A DNA stretch of 64,000 nt, taken from NCBI GenBank assembly GCA_017547245.1, contig JAFYQD010000008.1, positions 1-64,000 of the forward strand, written 5' to 3'. The notes beneath the pieces were generated by a model. The model was not told the DNA's origin, did no database searches, and was given only the letters and a program-made list of their open reading frames with translations. Within the stretch, counting starts at the first letter, position 1; every line of letters starts with the position of its first letter. The stretch comes from Oscillospiraceae bacterium (lineage in GTDB: Bacteria > Bacillota > Clostridia > Oscillospirales > Ruminococcaceae). Below are positions 47,707 through 56,286 of this stretch, piece by piece. The position numbers and the translations under genes are program-made.

Positions 47707-48942
47707 ATGGCACAAATTGCAATTATGGGACATGGCGTGGTAGGTTCCGGTGTGGCCGAAATCGTGCTGAAAAGCAGCCAGTCGCTGGCCAAAAAAGCCG
47801 GCACCCCCATCGAAATCAAATATATTCTGGATCTGCGTGATTTTCCCGATCTTTCTTACAGCGAAAAATTCATCAAGGATTTTAACATTATTCTGGAAGA
47901 CCCCGAAGTTTCGGTGGTTGTGGAAGTAATGGGCGGATTGCACCCTGCCTACGATTTTGTAAAGGCCAGCCTGCAGGCAGGCAAATCGGTGGTTACCTCC
48001 AACAAGGAACTGGTGGCCGCCAAGGGTGCCGAACTTCTGGCCATTGCAGCCGAAAAACACGTCAACTTTTTGTTTGAAGCCAGCGTGGGCGGCGGCATTC
48101 CCATCATCCGTCCGCTGCACCAGTGTCTGGGTGCCAATGAGATTACCGAAATTGCAGGTATTCTGAACGGCACAACCAACTTTATTCTTACCAAAATGAT
48201 TCGGGAAGGCAGCACCTTTGACGATGCATTGGCCGAGGCCCAGCGTCTGGGCTATGCCGAACGCAACCCCGCCGCCGATGTGGAAGGCATGGACGCCTGC
48301 CGCAAAATCTGCATTCTGGCTTCGCTGGCCTTTGGCAGCCACATCTATCCCGACCGTGTGCCCACCCAGGGCATCACCAAAATTACCCCCGAAGATGTGC
48401 AGTATGCTGCCGACTGGAACGGTGTCATCAAATTGCTGGGCCGTGCCAAACTGGGCGAGGACGAAAAGGTTCAGATTGCCGTTTCGCCCTGCTTTATCAG
48501 CCACGAAAGCCAGCTGGCATCGGTGGATGACGTGTTCAACGGCATTCTGGTGCGCGGCGACGCCACCGGTGATGTGGTGTTCTATGGCAAGGGCGCCGGC
48601 AAGTTGCCCACCGCCTCGGCTGTTGTGGCCGACATCATCGATGTGCTGAAGGCAAAGGATACCATTGCCACCCTGCATTGGAAGGACGGCGATGGCAGCA
48701 ACCTGGCCGATCCTGCCGAAGAAGAATTGGCCTGCTATCTGCGTGTAAGCGGTGAAAAGGCCGCCGAACTGGTAGAGGCAGCCTTTGGCGAAGTTGCCGT
48801 GCTGCACCGCAGCGGTGCTTCTGCCGACGAATTTGCCTGCATTCTTCCCGCCATGGCCGCCGCACAGCGTGCCGCAAAGCTGGAAGAGCTTTCCGCCAAG
48901 GGAATAGAAGTTTTGGGAAGCATTGTGGTAGCCGAAGTTTAA
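47707..48942 (+). CDS. hom: homoserine dehydrogenase
   Basis: A 411-residue enzyme reducing aspartate semialdehyde to homoserine. The nucleotide loop IMGHGVVGSGVAEIV is at about residues 5-19. VTSNKELVAAKG near 98, the family signature around EASVGGGIPIIRPL and GILNGTTNFILTKM near 130-160, and AERNPAADVEGMDACRKICILASLAFG near 185 carry the catalytic Lys and Asp region. A C-terminal ACT-like region is present (about 335-411). GGAGG precedes the ATG at 47707. Confidence 0.95.
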   Translation: MAQIAIMGHGVVGSGVAEIVLKSSQSLAKKAGTPIEIKYILDLRDFPDLSYSEKFIKDFNIILEDPEVSVVVEVMGGLHPAYDFVKASLQAGKSVVTSNKELVAAKGAELLAIAAEKHVNFLFEASVGGGIPIIRPLHQCLGANEITEIAGILNGTTNFILTKMIREGSTFDDALAEAQRLGYAERNPAADVEGMDACRKICILASLAFGSHIYPDRVPTQGITKITPEDVQYAADWNGVIKLLGRAKLGEDEKVQIAVSPCFISHESQLASVDDVFNGILVRGDATGDVVFYGKGAGKLPTASAVVADIIDVLKAKDTIATLHWKDGDGSNLADPAEEELACYLRVSGEKAAELVEAAFGEVAVLHRSGASADEFACILPAMAAAQRAAKLEELSAKGIEVLGSIVVAEV

Positions 48943-48974
48943 AAAAGGTAGTGCAAACAGGAAGGAAATCTGAT

Positions 48975-49868
48975 ATGATACGAATGCGAATTCCTGCCAC
49001 CAGCGCCAATATCGGTTCGGGTTTTGACTCGCTGGGTCTGGCCGTCAGCATGTATAACTATGTGAATATGGATGAAAGCGATGAAGTGGTCATCAAAACG
49101 CTGGATGATGTTCAGGTGCCCACCGACCGCAGCAATCTGATTTATAAAACTGCCAAGTATTTGTACGACCTGTGCGGCAAAACCTGCCATGGCCTGTACA
49201 TCGAGCAGGAAAACAACATCCCCATGGCCCGTGGTCTGGGGTCCAGCTCGGCCTGTATTGTGGCCGGTCTGCTGGGGGCCAACCACCTGATGGGCGATCC
49301 CCTCAACCGTGACGAAATCATCAACATTGCCGCCGATCTGGAAGGCCACCCCGATAACTCCACCCCCGCATTGCTGGGCGGTCAGGTTACCGCCGTACTG
49401 GACAACAAAAAGGTCTGGTATGTCAAGCAGGAAATCCGCGATGACCTGCGCTTTGTGGCCATCGTACCCGATTTCGAACTGCGCACCAGTCTGGCACGTC
49501 AGGCCCTGCCCCGTGAAATCAGCCACAAGGATGGCGTTTTCAACCTTTCCCGTGCGGCGCTGATGTCGGTTTCTCTTTACAGCGGCAACTATCAGAATCT
49601 GCGCATTGCTGCCGATGACCGTCTGCACCAGCCCTATCGTCTCAGCCTGATCAAGGGTGCTTCGGCCGTTATGGAAAGCAGCTATCTGCTGGGTGCCCAC
49701 TGTTCCTACATTTCGGGCGCAGGTTCTACCCTGATGTCCATCATCGACCGAGACAATACCGAGTTTGAAACCAAGCTGCGCAACATTCTGGACAGCTACG
49801 GCTTTACCGGCTGGAAGCTGCACACCCTGGCCATCGACAACCGGGGCACCACGCTGGTGGAAGACTGA
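48975..49868 (+). CDS. thrB: homoserine kinase
   Basis: A 297-residue GHMP kinase phosphorylating homoserine for threonine synthesis. IPATSANIGSGFDSLGLAV near residue 5 and the GHMP P-loop PMARGLGSSSACIVAGL near 85 are clear. HPDNSTPALLGG near 130 and HCSYISGAGSTLMSII near 245 complete the fold. AAGGAA lies upstream of the ATG at 48975. Threonine synthase is not in the window. Confidence 0.95.
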   Translation: MIRMRIPATSANIGSGFDSLGLAVSMYNYVNMDESDEVVIKTLDDVQVPTDRSNLIYKTAKYLYDLCGKTCHGLYIEQENNIPMARGLGSSSACIVAGLLGANHLMGDPLNRDEIINIAADLEGHPDNSTPALLGGQVTAVLDNKKVWYVKQEIRDDLRFVAIVPDFELRTSLARQALPREISHKDGVFNLSRAALMSVSLYSGNYQNLRIAADDRLHQPYRLSLIKGASAVMESSYLLGAHCSYISGAGSTLMSIIDRDNTEFETKLRNILDSYGFTGWKLHTLAIDNRGTTLVED

Positions 49869-49945
49869 TTTTTACCATGGTACCAATGCTACAATCGTAC
49901 GCATAATATAAAACTGTTATTATTCTCAAGCGAGGAGAGATACAA

Positions 49946-51151
49946 ATGAGCTTGATCGTGCAGAAGTTTGGCGGCAGCTCGGTGGCCAACGCCGAGCGTG
50001 TATTGCATGTCGCCAAAATTGTCACCGATACCTATGCCAAGGGCAACAGCGTTATTGTTGTTGTTTCGGCTCAGGGCGACACCACCGACGACCTGATTGC
50101 CAAGGCAGAAGAGATCAACCCCAAGGCTTCCAAGCGTGAAATGGATATGCTGCTTTCCAGCGGCGAACAGATTTCCATTGCGCTGTTGGCTATGGCTATT
50201 GAAAGTTTGGGTTACCCCGTTAAGTCGCTTACCGGCTGGCAGGCAGGTTTCCAGACCGACTCCAGCTACGGCAATTCCCGCATCCGCCGCATCCAAAGCG
50301 AGCGTGTGGAACACGAGCTGGGCAAGGGTAATATCTGCATCGTAGCCGGCTTCCAGGGTTTGAACCGTTATGACGACATTACCACCCTGGGCCGCGGCGG
50401 CAGCGACACCAGTGCCGTTGCACTGGCGGCCGCCCTGCATGCCGACCTGTGCCAGATTTATACCGACGTGGACGGCGTATACACCGCCGATCCCCGTATT
50501 GCCAACAAAGCAGTAAAACTGGATGAAATTTCTTATGACGAAATGCTGGAACTGGCCACTTTGGGTGCCAATGTTCTGCACAACCGTTCGGTAGAAATGG
50601 CCAAGAAATACAATGTTCCCATGGAGGTTCTTTCCAGTATGAAGGACCTGCCCGGTACCCAAATCAAGGAGGTAGTTGATGTGGAAAAAATGCTGATCCG
50701 CGGTGTTGCCCGCGATAACGATGTTGCTCGCCTGTCCATCATTGGTGTTCCCGACCGTCCCGGTGTTGCTTTCAAGGTTTTCTCGACCCTGTCTGCCAAA
50801 AAGATTAACGTAGACATCATTCTGCAGTCCATCGGCCGCGACGACACCAAGGATATTTCCTTTACCGTATCCCGCAGCCACAAGCAGGCCGCTATGGATA
50901 TTCTGGAAGAACTGAAGAACTCGCTGGGTGCCAAGGCTGTGGTTTGCGACGATAACGTATCCAAGGTATCCATCGTAGGTGCCGGCATGCAGTCCAACCC
51001 CGGTGTTGCCGCCAAGATGTTTGAAGCTTTGGGTGCAGCCAACATCAACATCCAGATGATCTCTACCAGCGAAATCAAGATCTCTGTTCTGATCCACCTC
51101 AACGATTCGGAACGCGCCGTAAACGCCATCCACGACGCATTCATCATCTAA
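49946..51151 (+). CDS. lysC: aspartate kinase
   Basis: A 401-residue kinase making aspartyl phosphate, the first step to lysine, threonine and methionine. The kinase signature QKFGGSSVAN is at residues 6-15, ALLAMAIES near 77, TTLGRGGSDTSAVALAAAL near 148 and YTDVDGVYTADPR near 172. Two ACT domains follow: VARLSIIGVPDRPGVAFKVFSTL near 265 and VSKVSIVGAGMQSNPGVAAKMFEAL near 345. They mediate feedback inhibition. GAGGAG precedes the ATG. A short leader with TTATTATTCTCAAGC separates it from thrB. Confidence 0.96.
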   Translation: MSLIVQKFGGSSVANAERVLHVAKIVTDTYAKGNSVIVVVSAQGDTTDDLIAKAEEINPKASKREMDMLLSSGEQISIALLAMAIESLGYPVKSLTGWQAGFQTDSSYGNSRIRRIQSERVEHELGKGNICIVAGFQGLNRYDDITTLGRGGSDTSAVALAAALHADLCQIYTDVDGVYTADPRIANKAVKLDEISYDEMLELATLGANVLHNRSVEMAKKYNVPMEVLSSMKDLPGTQIKEVVDVEKMLIRGVARDNDVARLSIIGVPDRPGVAFKVFSTLSAKKINVDIILQSIGRDDTKDISFTVSRSHKQAAMDILEELKNSLGAKAVVCDDNVSKVSIVGAGMQSNPGVAAKMFEALGAANINIQMISTSEIKISVLIHLNDSERAVNAIHDAFII

Positions 51152-51167
51152 GTTCAGGCAGATACAT

Positions 51168-51198
51168 AAAGGGAGTGTCGGTTGACACTCCCTTTTTT
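51168..51198 (+). terminator. terminator after lysC
   Basis: Perfect 12-base-pair stem AAAGGGAGTGTC / GACACTCCCTTT with a GGTT loop and T6. Confidence 0.9.
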
Positions 51199-51272
51199 GC
51201 GGAGCAAGCTTGACAGCGTTGCCCCACGGCATTATCTTTAAAACAGACCATTTTCTCCACAGGAGTTTTGCT

Positions 51273-52472
51273 ATGAACCAGTCCATCTATCCTGATTATT
51301 ATGAACAGTTTGCCTGCCTGATGGGCAGCTGCCGCCTCAACTGCTGCCGTGAAAACTGGGATATTCCCCTGATGAAAGAGGAATATGAGGCCATCCGTGC
51401 CGCCGCCCGAAAAAACAAGGGGGAACTGGCCGACCTGATTGGCATGGCTTTGGCCAAAGAAGGTTCGCCTGCAGGGGCCTATGCCCACATCCGCCACGGG
51501 AAAGACGGCGCCTGCCCCCTTTGCACCACTGAGGGGCTGTGCCGCCTGCATGCCGCCTGCGGTGCCGAGGTTTTGGGCAGCGTCTGCCGCACCTTTCCAC
51601 GCAGCCATGTGATGTGGAACGGACGCCACCGTCAGGCCTGTTCGGCAGGCTGTCAGGCTACTATAGAGCTGCTGAAAAACAGGGAGGCTCCCATTGCCTT
51701 TGTCAAAGGGGATTTTGTGGCAGATGGTTGGGCAATGAACAGGGGAACCTATTCGCTGCCCGAAAAGATGCTGGCAGACCGCCCCATGCTTCGGCGGCTG
51801 GAACAGCTGCAGGAGGATATGGCTGCCGTTCTGCAGCAGCGTCAGCTTTCCATGTCTGCCCGTATGGGACAGCTGGCCGATGGCCTGTACCGTCTGGACA
51901 AGGCCGAGAAAGAAGGACAAAGCGATGCCCAATTTGCCGTGGCCAATCCGCCCGAAACTTTTGCCGGTGACCTGCGTGATGCTTTGGCGGCGGTTACCCT
52001 GTTCACCACGGTGTTTTATCAGCTGGGCAGCACTCAGGAGCAGGATTTTATCCGTACCGTGTGGGATAACTGCGGGGTGCGCTTCCAACAGGGCAAAATG
52101 GGCGCAGAACTGCGTTTGGACCAAACCTGTTACGAAGAATGTGCTGCAAAACGGGAGGCTTTGTGGGCCCAAAATGCCCCCAATCTGTGGGAACATCTGA
52201 TGGTGAACCAGTTGTTCCAGGATCGTTTGCCCTTTGGCGACGGCAGCACCACGGTTTGGGAAAATACCCTCTACTTCTGTGCGGTATATGCCATCCTGCG
52301 CTTTTTGGCCGCCGGTGCGGCACAATCGGGCTGGCCGGCCACCGAGGATGCGCTGGTGCGTGGGCTGCGCAAATATACCCATTCCACCCAGTTGATGGCC
52401 AGAACGGTGGAACAGCTGAAACGACGGGGAATGGACACCCCCCAGGGGTTGGCTGCGCTGTTGGCACTTTAA
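51273..52472 (+). CDS. FliB-family cysteine-rich protein (lysine-N-methylase-like)
   Basis: A 399-residue protein matching the FliB family, whose founder methylates flagellin lysines. Conserved cysteines form several clusters: CLMGSCRLNCCRENW near residue 17, CPLCTTEGLCRLHAACG near 80, GSVCRTFPRS near 100 and CSAGCQATIELL near 118. These look like iron-sulfur or metal ligands. The C-terminal half is helical (NLWEHLMVNQLFQDRLPFG). AGGAG precedes the ATG. No flagellin gene or other flagellar gene is in the window, so the substrate may be another protein. Confidence 0.82.
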   Translation: MNQSIYPDYYEQFACLMGSCRLNCCRENWDIPLMKEEYEAIRAAARKNKGELADLIGMALAKEGSPAGAYAHIRHGKDGACPLCTTEGLCRLHAACGAEVLGSVCRTFPRSHVMWNGRHRQACSAGCQATIELLKNREAPIAFVKGDFVADGWAMNRGTYSLPEKMLADRPMLRRLEQLQEDMAAVLQQRQLSMSARMGQLADGLYRLDKAEKEGQSDAQFAVANPPETFAGDLRDALAAVTLFTTVFYQLGSTQEQDFIRTVWDNCGVRFQQGKMGAELRLDQTCYEECAAKREALWAQNAPNLWEHLMVNQLFQDRLPFGDGSTTVWENTLYFCAVYAILRFLAAGAAQSGWPATEDALVRGLRKYTHSTQLMARTVEQLKRRGMDTPQGLAALLAL

Positions 52473-52480
52473 GAAAAAGA

Positions 52481-52513
52481 AAACTCCGTATGGTCAGCCA
52501 TACGGAGTTTTTT
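52481..52513. terminator. bidirectional terminator between the FliB-like gene and the AI-2E gene
   Basis: Perfect 13-base-pair stem AAACTCCGTATGG / CCATACGGAGTTT with a TCAG loop and T6. Confidence 0.9.
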
Positions 52514-52520
52514 AATGCGG

Positions 52521-53666
52521 TTATTCATTTGACGGTTGGGCAGAAGCGGCAGCTTCCCGTCGGTCTATTTCCTCATTCAGCAGCCTGCGGGCTACGGCAA
52601 GGGCAGGAATGCCGACAATCATGCCCACAATGCCGAACAATCCACCGCCCACCACAACGGCGGCCAGTACCCAAATAGAGGGCAGACCTACCTGAGTGCC
52701 CACCACACGGGGATAGATGATATTGGCTTCCAACTGCTGCAGAACGATAACAAAAATCACAAAGACTGCTGTGCGCAGCAGATTGCCCTCAGCCAACAAA
52801 ACAAGCAGGGCACAGGGAATGGTGCCAAAAATGGGGCCGACAATGGGTATCATATTGGTGATGCCAATAATCACACTGATCATTGGGGCATAGGGGAAAC
52901 CAAAAATACTCATACCGACAAAGCAGAGAATCCCCAGAATAAAGGCTTCGACAAGCTGTCCGCTGAAAAAGGCCGAAAAGGTTCGGGAGGTCATGTTAAG
53001 AATACGCAGCAGGGAAGAGGAAGTCTTTTCGGGAAGAAGAGCACGAATGATGCGGCTGCCCTGAAGCTTCATGCGTTTTTTGTCAGCCAGAATGTAGACA
53101 GAAACCAACAGCCCCAAAAAGGCATCGGCCACACCGCCCACAACACCGGTAACAGCGCCAATCACGCCGCCCACAAGTCCGCTGCCCAGCTTTTCCAGCA
53201 GGCTGGGCAGGTTGCGGTAAAGGTCATTCAATTTTTGAGAAATGCCCAGTTTGGCCCAGATTTCGGGATCAACATTGGCAGAAAACCGATTGACCGCCGC
53301 CAATGCATTCTGATAGTAGCCCTCCAGATTTGCGCCAAAGGTGCGTATGCTCTGGGCAAAGGGAGGAACAATGAACAGAATGATGCCAACCACCAGCGCA
53401 AAGGCAAGCAGATAAACCGTAAGAATGGCAAGAGCGTTGGCTGCGTTGGGGTGCTTTTCCAAACGGCCTTTGCTGAACAGGGGGCGAATGCGGGCCAAAG
53501 GGATATTCAGAACAAAGGCCAGAATGCCGCCCACAACAAAGGGGCTGAGAACGGACAGCAGCTTGCCCAGCCAGCCGAACACGGTGCCAAGGTTTTGCAG
53601 CAGGCAGAAAAAGGCCACCGTACCGCAGGCGCACAGCAGATACAGCCGAAAAGTTGTTTTGTTCAT
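52521..53666 (-). CDS. AI-2E-family transporter
   Basis: A 381-residue membrane protein with about eight helices. LSPFVVGGILAFVLNIPLARI near residue 42, SVYILADKKRMKLQGSRII near 208, VGMSIFGFPYAPMISVIIGITNMIPIVGPIFG near 265 and EANIIYPRVVGTQVGLPSIWVLAAVVVGGGLFGIVGMIVGIP near 325 are family hallmarks. It is a stronger AI-2E match than the YtvI-like protein. The substrate is unknown; members export autoinducer-2 or act as sodium/proton antiporters. Start behind AAGGAAGGA at 53666; upstream codons rejected. Confidence 0.9.
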   Translation of the reverse strand: MNKTTFRLYLLCACGTVAFFCLLQNLGTVFGWLGKLLSVLSPFVVGGILAFVLNIPLARIRPLFSKGRLEKHPNAANALAILTVYLLAFALVVGIILFIVPPFAQSIRTFGANLEGYYQNALAAVNRFSANVDPEIWAKLGISQKLNDLYRNLPSLLEKLGSGLVGGVIGAVTGVVGGVADAFLGLLVSVYILADKKRMKLQGSRIIRALLPEKTSSSLLRILNMTSRTFSAFFSGQLVEAFILGILCFVGMSIFGFPYAPMISVIIGITNMIPIVGPIFGTIPCALLVLLAEGNLLRTAVFVIFVIVLQQLEANIIYPRVVGTQVGLPSIWVLAAVVVGGGLFGIVGMIVGIPALAVARRLLNEEIDRREAAASAQPSNE

Positions 53667-53760
53667 AAAAGGTCCTTCCTTAAAATACAGATGCTGAGAT
53701 AATCCAGTTATATCATTACCACCGTGGGAAATATACAAACAATTTGTAAATTTATTTCCC

Positions 53761-54642
53761 TTATTTTTCTTCGGGGATAGCGGCACCCAACAGGAACCAG
53801 TCGAACAATCCTTCCAGATGCTCGGCCGAGGGGACGGCGTGTCCCTGTCCCCTGTTCCACCAGATGTTCATGCGGCTGGCGGCATCGGGGGCGGTTTGTG
53901 CCAGCGTGTCGATAAACCGCCGGGCGTTTTCGGGTGGGATGTGGGTGTCGTTTTCGCCGCAGGCAAACAGAATATCCATGCCGCGGGCATAGCGGTCAAG
54001 ATGGGTCATGGGGTTAAACTGATCATAGAACCATTGGGATTTGGCATCGGCCTTTCCGGGGTTCATGGGTTGGCCGGTGTAAAGGTCGCACATGCCGGGG
54101 CGCAGCCAGTCGGGGGTGGTGATAAAGCAAAGCAGACGGTCAAGGCGGCGGTCAAGCCCTGCCGCAGCCACGGCGGTGTCTCCACCCATGCTTACACCGC
54201 CCATCACCACACGGCTGATTGCAAAGTGCTGTTCAAAATAATCTATTACCCTCAGGCTGTCCAGCACACCGTTGCCCAAAATCTCCCAACCATGGCGGTA
54301 AAGATTGCCGAAACAGACATCAAGGATCTGTTTGCGCAGGGCGTTTACTTCCTCTTTGGCAGAATTAAGACGGGTGATGGCTTTGGGCGAGCGTTCCCCG
54401 TGGCCAAGGTGGTCAAAAAACACTCCCACATATCCACGGGAGGTAATGTAATTGGAAAAGGCCGAAACCATGTCTTCCTTGGTACCGCTTAATCCCGAAA
54501 GGAAAAGACAGATCTTTATCTTGTCGCCCTCACGGCAGTTTTGGGGCAGGGTATAGTAAACCGGCAGCATATCCACCCATATTTTGGTGGCTTCAATGCC
54601 TTTGATGGTCACTTTTTCGGCTGGCAGATAAGAAAAGGACAT
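53761..54642 (-). CDS. alpha/beta-hydrolase (dienelactone-hydrolase or esterase type)
   Basis: A 293-residue cytoplasmic hydrolase. LFLSGLSGTKEDM near residue 47 contributes to the oxyanion hole, FFDHLGHGERS near 75 follows, the nucleophile elbow GGVSMGGD is near 147 (Ser in G-x-S-x-G), ACGENDTHIPPENA near 226 supplies the acid and GQGHAVPSAEH near 265 the histidine. The fold suggests acyl-ester or peptide cleavage; the substrate is unknown. GGGAGG precedes the ATG. It lies between the flavoprotein and the AI-2E gene on the same strand, with gaps of 69 and 94 bases. Confidence 0.85.
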   Translation of the reverse strand: MSFSYLPAEKVTIKGIEATKIWVDMLPVYYTLPQNCREGDKIKICLFLSGLSGTKEDMVSAFSNYITSRGYVGVFFDHLGHGERSPKAITRLNSAKEEVNALRKQILDVCFGNLYRHGWEILGNGVLDSLRVIDYFEQHFAISRVVMGGVSMGGDTAVAAAGLDRRLDRLLCFITTPDWLRPGMCDLYTGQPMNPGKADAKSQWFYDQFNPMTHLDRYARGMDILFACGENDTHIPPENARRFIDTLAQTAPDAASRMNIWWNRGQGHAVPSAEHLEGLFDWFLLGAAIPEEK

Positions 54643-54682
54643 GAAACGACCTCCCGTTGCAATTGTGCGGAAATAAGCAGGC

Positions 54683-54706
54683 AGCCGTTCCGGCAGAGGA
54701 ACGGCT
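54683..54706. terminator. hairpin downstream of the second HI0933-type flavoprotein gene
   Basis: Perfect 9-base-pair stem AGCCGTTCC / GGAACGGCT with a six-base loop. A T-run is found only on the plus-strand side, so it may be a 3'-end stabilising hairpin for the minus-strand gene. Confidence 0.5.
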
Positions 54707-54711
54707 GATTT

Positions 54712-55953
54712 TTACGGATTGATAAGATTTGCGGCATGTCGTCCGGCCAGGATGCCGCTGCCAAAGGCCCAATGCAGGTTGTAGCCGCCGCAGCTGCCGG
54801 CACAGTCCACCGTTTCACCCACAAAATAGAGCCCGGGATATGCTTTCAGCTGAAAGCTGCCGGATTCCAGCAGAGAAAGGGAAATTCCGCCGCCGGTGGT
54901 TTGGGCGTTCTTCCAGCCGGTGTTTTCCAGCTCGGTAAAACGCCAGTTTTTAAGGCCGCAGGCCAGCGCCTGCCATTCTTCCTTGTCAAGGGTGGCGGTG
55001 GAACGCTTTTCGTCCCCAAGTCCAAGACTCTTCCATACAGCCAGACCCACCTTGCGGTTGATAAGGCCGGTCATAAAGGCGGCTGCATTGGCGCTGCCCA
55101 GGGCGCGTTTGTGCCGATGCAGCAGGGTCAGCAGTTCTTTTTCGGAAAGCTGGGGGAACAGGTCAAGATAAATTTCGGGACGGCGCAGGCGGTTGGGTTT
55201 CATCATGCCCGAAAGCTGCATGATGGCAATGCCCGAAAGGCCGTAATCGGTGAATTGAATCTCTCCCGTTTCGGTGCGGATGGGGCGGCCACCGTCACAC
55301 AGGGTGGCGTCAGCCTTTACACGGATACCCGAAAGTCCGCTGATCTGGCTTTTTTTGCACTTCAAAGGAACCAGACAGGGGTAAAGGGGCTGTACTTCCA
55401 GTCCCAGTTCCTGTGCCAGTTGGATGCCAAAACCGTCGGTGCCAAACTGGGGGCCGGCACTGCCGCCCATGGCGCAGATGACCGCATCGGCGGTCAGGGT
55501 CTGCCCATCGGCCAAAGTGATGCGGTAGCCGTTTTTGTGGGCAGAAATGGCGGAAACAGCACTTTCGGTGCGGATTTCCACTTGGTTCTTTTCCATCTGG
55601 TGCAGCAGAAGGTTCAGCACATCGGCTGCCTGGTTGGAATAGGGATAGATGCGGCCGGCTTCGTCGGCGCGGTGCAGCAGGCCGTGCTGTTCAAACCAGC
55701 CCAGTGGGTCGGCGTCGGCAATGCAGTCCAGCATTTTGGCCATGGTCTTGCGGTCAGAGCTAAAATAGCATTCGGGGGCAATGACCTGGTTGTCTAAATT
55801 GCAGCGTCCGTTGCCGGTGGCCAGCAGCTTTTTGCCCACACGGTTGTTTTGTTCCAACAGGATGACCTTTGCCTTGCTGTCGGCCTGTTCGGCTGCGGCA
55901 ATGGCGGCAGCCATACCGGAGGCGCCGCCCCCCAATATCACAATGTTTTTCAT
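54712..55953 (-). CDS. second HI0933/BaiN-family FAD-dependent oxidoreductase
   Basis: A 413-residue flavoprotein. VILGGGASGMAAAIAAAEQADSKAKVILLEQN (residues 5-36) binds FAD, RVGKKLLATGNGRCNLDNQ near 38 is the HI0933 hallmark, CAMGGSAGPQFGTDGFGIQLAQELG is near 160, and FVGETVDCAGSCGGYNLHWAFGSGILAG closes the site. It is a paralogue of the protein at 33173-34402 but clearly divergent: more Cys at the C-terminus and no Y-P-R-T-G motif. AAAGGAGG precedes the ATG. Confidence 0.88.
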   Translation of the reverse strand: MKNIVILGGGASGMAAAIAAAEQADSKAKVILLEQNNRVGKKLLATGNGRCNLDNQVIAPECYFSSDRKTMAKMLDCIADADPLGWFEQHGLLHRADEAGRIYPYSNQAADVLNLLLHQMEKNQVEIRTESAVSAISAHKNGYRITLADGQTLTADAVICAMGGSAGPQFGTDGFGIQLAQELGLEVQPLYPCLVPLKCKKSQISGLSGIRVKADATLCDGGRPIRTETGEIQFTDYGLSGIAIMQLSGMMKPNRLRRPEIYLDLFPQLSEKELLTLLHRHKRALGSANAAAFMTGLINRKVGLAVWKSLGLGDEKRSTATLDKEEWQALACGLKNWRFTELENTGWKNAQTTGGGISLSLLESGSFQLKAYPGLYFVGETVDCAGSCGGYNLHWAFGSGILAGRHAANLINP

Positions 55954-56036
55954 GGTTTGCGCCTCCTTTGTGTCGGCATAAAATCTGTTTTTATTATAAG
56001 GGAAAGGGCCAATGAATGCAACAAAGTGACAAACAA

Positions 56037-56065
56037 GAAAAGGGCCGCCCCTGTGGGGCAGCCCT
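56037..56065 (-). terminator. terminator of the rubrerythrin remnant
   Basis: Minus-strand hairpin AGGGCTGCCCC / GGGGCGGCCCT (imperfect) followed by TTTTCTTG. Confidence 0.65.
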
Positions 56066-56079
56066 AAAATCTTTTCGTC

Positions 56080-56160
56080 TTACTTGAAGTAGCGTTCCAG
56101 CAGACCCTTGAAGCCGCAGCCGTGACGGGCTTCGTCCTTGGCCATTTCGTGTACGGTGTG
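56080..56160 (-). pseudogene. 3' remnant of a rubrerythrin-family gene
   Basis: On the minus strand the last 26 codons read HTVHEMAKDEARHGCGFKGL then LERYFK and stop. This is the C-terminal helix of ferritin-like rubrerythrins, including the E-x2-R-H metal-ligand motif. Upstream of about 56160 the similarity ends abruptly and the sequence becomes the integrase leader. The rest of the gene is not in the window. The likely reading is that an integrative element inserted near the 3' end of the gene and displaced the original tail, with the body of the gene on the far side. Confidence 0.75.
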
Positions 56161-56286
56161 CAAACAATCACTTTGTAAAACCGCTTGTTTGCGATAAACG
56201 TGGATGGCTTTGTTTTCCACTTTCCACTTTTCGATGGTAACTGCAATTTGAAAAAGTCCACTATTTTTCCAATTGGAGGGCTAAAA
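56155..56286. other. inferred attachment-site region and integrase leader
   Basis: The rubrerythrin similarity ends near 56160. The following 125 bases have lower GC and contain the direct repeats TTCCACTTTCCACTTTT (56215-56231), which could be integrase arm-binding sites. The core attachment sequence cannot be fixed without the other end. Confidence 0.4.
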
